Notes under the pieces: generated by a model
Databases searched by the model: none
The model's input: the letters and a program-made list of their open reading frames with translations, nothing else
What the model was told of the DNA's origin: nothing
In this document: positions 60,878-64,000 of the stretch, piece after piece
Position numbering within the stretch: the stretch's first letter is position 1
Layout: each line of letters starts with the position of its first letter
Made by a program: the position numbers and the translations under genes
Assembly (NCBI GenBank): GCA_009746045.1
Contig: RPFO01000649.1
Location: 41,001 to 105,000, forward strand
From: Mesostigma viride
Taxonomy: Eukaryota > Streptophyta > Mesostigmatophyceae > Mesostigmatales > Mesostigmataceae
DNA: 64,000 nucleotides
Direction: 5' to 3'

Positions 60878-61498
60878 GCTCTAGCAGGAGGGGTGACATG
60901 TCCAGCCAAAATTTCACGGGTACTAGGGTCTGGCCCCAAGGCTGCCGGTGGCTGCATTGGTCCGGCCGCTATATAAATATAGGGGCTGCGGCTGAAATAG
61001 CCTGCGGGCGGGTGGTCATGGCCCCCATATGGCGAGCCTACTGCCAAAGGGGATTTGCCACGTGGCAAGTGCTCGTCTGCTGCGTTGTCTTCACACGCTT
61101 CCGCGTTGGCTACAATTCCCTTCCGCGGACACCTTTCAGCGGGGAAAGTCCCCCCGGGCTTCCGGGGCAAATTCAGCAAGCGCTGCGGAACTTCGATACT
61201 AAATTTTCGTTTTTTGTTGGTACCGTACAGCCAATCATTTTGCGCCCGGATCAAATTGTGATCTGGTCACTGAACACGAAAATTTCAGCGCGTTGGGGGG
61301 GGGGCATATGGGGGCCGGCTGTCGGCGCACCGGTGGCGGCGCCCCAGGGGGGCGCTAGCATACTGGGGGCCAGCAAGTTTCATTCCGGCGGTTGGCATTG
61401 GACCCTGAGTTCAATATGGGGGCCGGACATTTCGACCTGGCGGTGGCGGTATTGGGCCCCCAAATAGCATGGCTGTATGTCACCCCTCCTGCTCTAGC
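60878..61498. mobile_element. 621-bp TIR element (MITE-like)
   Basis: 22-bp terminal inverted repeats with two mismatches: the left contains AGCAGGAGGGGTGACAT (60878-60899), the right its inverse (61477-61498). The inside is GC-rich with several GGGGGCC-type blocks and no ORF of note. Target duplication not evident. Confidence 0.75.
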
Positions 61499-61563
61499 AG
61501 CAGACCTAAAAATATCACGGAAATGTCTACTGGCATTCGCGCCGCGCCGCTTCCCATCTCCGC

Positions 61564-61654
61564 TTATCCCTTAAATGGTGCTCGCGCCTATTTCTAGGCG
61601 CGAGTTCAACTCGCGCCTATATACAAATAGGCGCGAGCACCATTTAAGGGATAA
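61564..61654. repeat. Nested perfect palindrome
   Basis: 30-bp arms at 61564-61593 and 61625-61654 (TTATCCCTTAAATGGTGCTC... and its exact inverse) enclose a second palindrome at 61595-61619 (TAGGCGCGAG ... CTCGCGCCTA). It could extrude as a cruciform. Confidence 0.95.
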
Positions 61655-62000
61655 AGGGCAATTTTCCAGGTAAATAGGTGTACGTTTATTCCAAATATAG
61701 CCAATAGGTAATCCCTGCTAAGCCTAGGGTATCAAGATGTCAGTGGCTAAAACGGAGCCTTACTAGACCACGGAAGCCACTGGACTTCTAATGGGTTGTC
61801 ATTGGGCAATGTTTAGGGCATTTTTTAGGGCATTTTTTAGGGCAATTTTCCAGGTAAATAGGTGTACGTTTATTCATGTCCCACGTAGCTCCCACAAAAA
61901 CCAGCATCTTCATTAAAACAATAAGTGGAAGCATACATGTGACACTAATTGACATGCCCGGAGGCACGCCGTTCAAGGCCCTTCATGAAGTACGTTGCCC
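61655..62000. repeat. Repeat modules H-Z then H-Y
   Basis: Module H (37 bp, ending GGTGTACGTTTATTC) occurs at 61655-61691 and 61839-61875. The first H is followed by module Z (61692-61808), the second by module Y (61876-62000). Between Z and the second H, TTTTTTAGGGCA-type units repeat. Confidence 0.9.
61876..61989 (+). CDS. Ubiquitin-like exon, copy 1 (module Y)
   Basis: ATG 61876 opens 38 codons including TSIFIKTISGSIHVTLI and TPFKALHE, then a strong donor GTACGT at 61990. The IFIKTISG...V.LI pattern follows the first beta-hairpin of ubiquitin (IFVKTLTG...) and the next residues could start its helix. It would be the first exon of a protein whose other exons are absent. Probably a transposon-carried exon; an identical copy is at 62456. 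It could be chance, as only about 40 residues are available. Confidence 0.4.
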
Positions 62001-62033
62001 TAGAGGCAACCAAGACAAGGGTGGGTGGGTGGG

Positions 62034-62455
62034 GAGCAAAGAAAGAGGCCGACAAAACCAGCCAGAGCGGCTTTTAGTCGCAAAACCTCCCTTATCCCTA
62101 GCTAACTGACGTCATTAAACCCTTATGTTTAGTGGATGCTAGTAAGACGCTAACCGTACAGACCGGGGGTAGAATATCCCGAATCTGCACGGCTAGTATT
62201 AAATAATGCGTAGGTTGTTCTTTTCAGGGGCACTGCACCTCACGCCCCGTTCCGCCCGGGTATAATCAACCCAAGCGCGGAACGCACATTTTATTTAATT
62301 CATTTTTCAACCATGCACTATATTGCATCTACTAATCACAAAAGCTCTAGCCAAACAGCTACGAGTAAACACTGCGACCTATAAGCCGCTCATCCAGCGG
62401 CCTCTTGTTCCCGCATTCACGTATAGAAGAAACTCCGTTCAAAGAACCCCGATTC
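62034..62455. repeat. Repeat module X, copy 1 (422 bp)
   Basis: Starts GAGCAAAGAAAGAGGCCGAC and ends CCCCGATTC. The same 422 bp recur at 63417-63838. Contains TGACGTCA near 62107. This copy is followed directly by module Y. Confidence 0.95.
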
Positions 62456-62569
62456 ATGTCCCACGTAGCTCCCACAAAAACCAGCATCTTCATTAAAACA
62501 ATAAGTGGAAGCATACATGTGACACTAATTGACATGCCCGGAGGCACGCCGTTCAAGGCCCTTCATGAA
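62456..62569 (+). CDS. Ubiquitin-like exon, copy 2 (module Y)
   Basis: Same 38 codons and same GTACGT donor as 61876-61989, here placed directly after module X instead of module H. The two 125-bp Y copies (61876-62000, 62456-62580) appear identical. Confidence 0.4.
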
Positions 62570-62580
62570 GTACGTTGCCC

Positions 62581-63416
62581 AATCACCCCCGCCCTGGCTT
62601 TCCCTTGAAGCCGCACTCCACCTTGCTCGTTGTCACAAGTGACCGCCCTGCCGCAAAACGGGAGCCCCCCCACATCGGGAGGCGTGTGCCCGGCGGCTGT
62701 GGATGCATGGCCAGGCCCAAAAAGGCCCAGCGCATTTGCACTGCGATTGCGCACGGCCAGCCTATCATGACCCCTCTCGGGGCCCCGAGTCGGTACCGCT
62801 ATGGCCGTCTCCCCATAGACCCGGGGTGCTTCGAGAAAAAACGTGGACCTAGCCCAGGCCCCGCCAGCCCGGATGCCCGAGGCCACAGCCCCAGGCACCT
62901 GGCTGAACGAGAGTCCGTTCAGCCAAGACCGCATTCCCCCCCGAGGTTTCTATGCGTGGGGAAAAAATTTCTAGCTTAGACGCTTTTCCCATCGCCGTCC
63001 CCAGCCCCAACCACCCCCCCTCGGCGGAAGGCAATTGCAAAGTTTGCTGGCCAGCAGCAATTTCCGAAGAAAAAGCCGCAGGCCGCGGACCGAGACACGG
63101 GTCGCCAGTGCCAGCCATCCGGCTCCAACCCGGGGTGCAAGCATCCCCAGGTACGGAGCACCAGCTCGCGCACTGGGCCGACCAAGCGACAGTTGAGCAC
63201 CTGTCACGGCATCCGGCCCACCAAAGACCCCAAGCTGGGGAAAAGGTGCGGACCGGAGGTAATCTTTTTCTTTTCTTTTAGTTAACCGGGCGAGGAACTA
63301 CGCCTGGCCGGTTAACAACTGGAAGTCTCACCACTGGCCAAGTGGCCAGTGCAACCAGTGCTTTTGGGATTTTGCTCCGCAGCACCCATAGCTGCGGCTG
63401 CCGCCGCAACGACAAC
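62581..63416. other. Unique GC-rich segment between X copies
   Basis: 836 bp with no recognised gene. It contains an inverted pair, GTTAACCGG near 63281 and CCGGTTAAC near 63309, that may be the ends of a small insertion. Confidence 0.4.
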
Positions 63417-63955
63417 GAGCAAAGAAAGAGGCCGACAAAACCAGCCAGAGCGGCTTTTAGTCGCAAAACCTCCCTTATCCCTAGCTAACTGACGTCATTA
63501 AACCCTTATGTTTAGTGGATGCTAGTAAGACGCTAACCGTACAGACCGGGGGTAGAATATCCCGAATCTGCACGGCTAGTATTAAATAATGCGTAGGTTG
63601 TTCTTTTCAGGGGCACTGCACCTCACGCCCCGTTCCGCCCGGGTATAATCAACCCAAGCGCGGAACGCACATTTTATTTAATTCATTTTTCAACCATGCA
63701 CTATATTGCATCTACTAATCACAAAAGCTCTAGCCAAACAGCTACGAGTAAACACTGCGACCTATAAGCCGCTCATCCAGCGGCCTCTTGTTCCCGCATT
63801 CACGTATAGAAGAAACTCCGTTCAAAGAACCCCGATTCCAAATATAGCCAGTAGGTAATTCCTGCTAAGCCTAGGGTATCAAGATGTCAGTGGCTAAAAC
63901 GGAGCCTTACTAGACCACGGAAGCCACTGGACTTCTAATGGGTTGTCATTGGGCA
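63417..63955. repeat. Repeat modules X (copy 2) and Z (copy 2)
   Basis: X copy 2 is 63417-63838 and is followed directly by Z copy 2 (63839-63955), which matches 61692-61808 with a few substitutions. The window ends in TTTTTCGGGGAAATGGGT, resembling the ends of the TIR element at 17690. Confidence 0.93.
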
Positions 63956-64000
63956 TGTGGGTAAAGATCCTGTTTAGGGCAATTTTTCGGGGAAATGGGT

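Noticed and set aside
61806..61852. Interstitial telomere (TTTTAGGG)n
   Set aside because: Only three TTTTTTAGGGCA-like units occur, and each is interrupted by CA. The period is 12 bp, not 8 bp.

Overview
This is a eukaryotic nuclear window, most likely from a green alga of the Chlamydomonas/volvocine type. The inference rests on GC-rich DNA, many short exons with GTGAGT/GTAAGT donors and CAG acceptors, a TGTAA poly(A) signal after one gene, introns packed with minisatellites, and abundant LINE, LTR and TIR elements. No species is identified. Nothing looks prokaryotic.

Two cellular genes can be reconstructed exon by exon, with every splice phase agreeing. On the minus strand, 17287 to about 5430 encodes an ENTH plus VHS-like protein of the MTV1/tepsin family, an AP-4 coat accessory factor of the trans-Golgi network. 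Its tail carries two matches to the published AP-4 beta-ear binding motif. On the plus strand, 20200-38210 encodes a WD40 protein like DCAF4, a substrate receptor of CUL4-DDB1 ubiquitin ligases. The two genes are divergent. The roughly 2.9 kb between them holds a TIR-bounded element (17690-19670) containing a tandem duplication of about 599 bp. Nearly all the bulk of both genes is intronic tandem repeat (units of 24/22, 10, 57, 46, 6, 5, 100 and 98 bp). The very long open frames over these arrays are artefacts.

The flanks are transposon graveyard. 1-3480 holds two convergent, broken copies of one LINE reverse transcriptase. 38906-41366 holds a decayed retroelement with gag-like and RT-like parts. 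It is interrupted by a minus-strand LTR retrotransposon (50070 to 41367) with an intact gag ORF, a broken protease, no recognisable RT or integrase, and a small ORF in its leader that looks like an RNase H1 hybrid-binding domain. 50071-56450 is mostly non-coding, with duplicated segments and weak coding-like scraps. 56453-57191 looks like a Copia-type LTR with a TATA box, a poly(A) signal and an 11-bp array of heat-shock-element-like dyads. 58200-59790 is a broken plus-strand retroelement ending in a polypurine tract and an LTR start. 60700-64000 contains foldback elements, a near-perfect nested palindrome and a mosaic of repeat modules, one of which encodes a ubiquitin-like exon.
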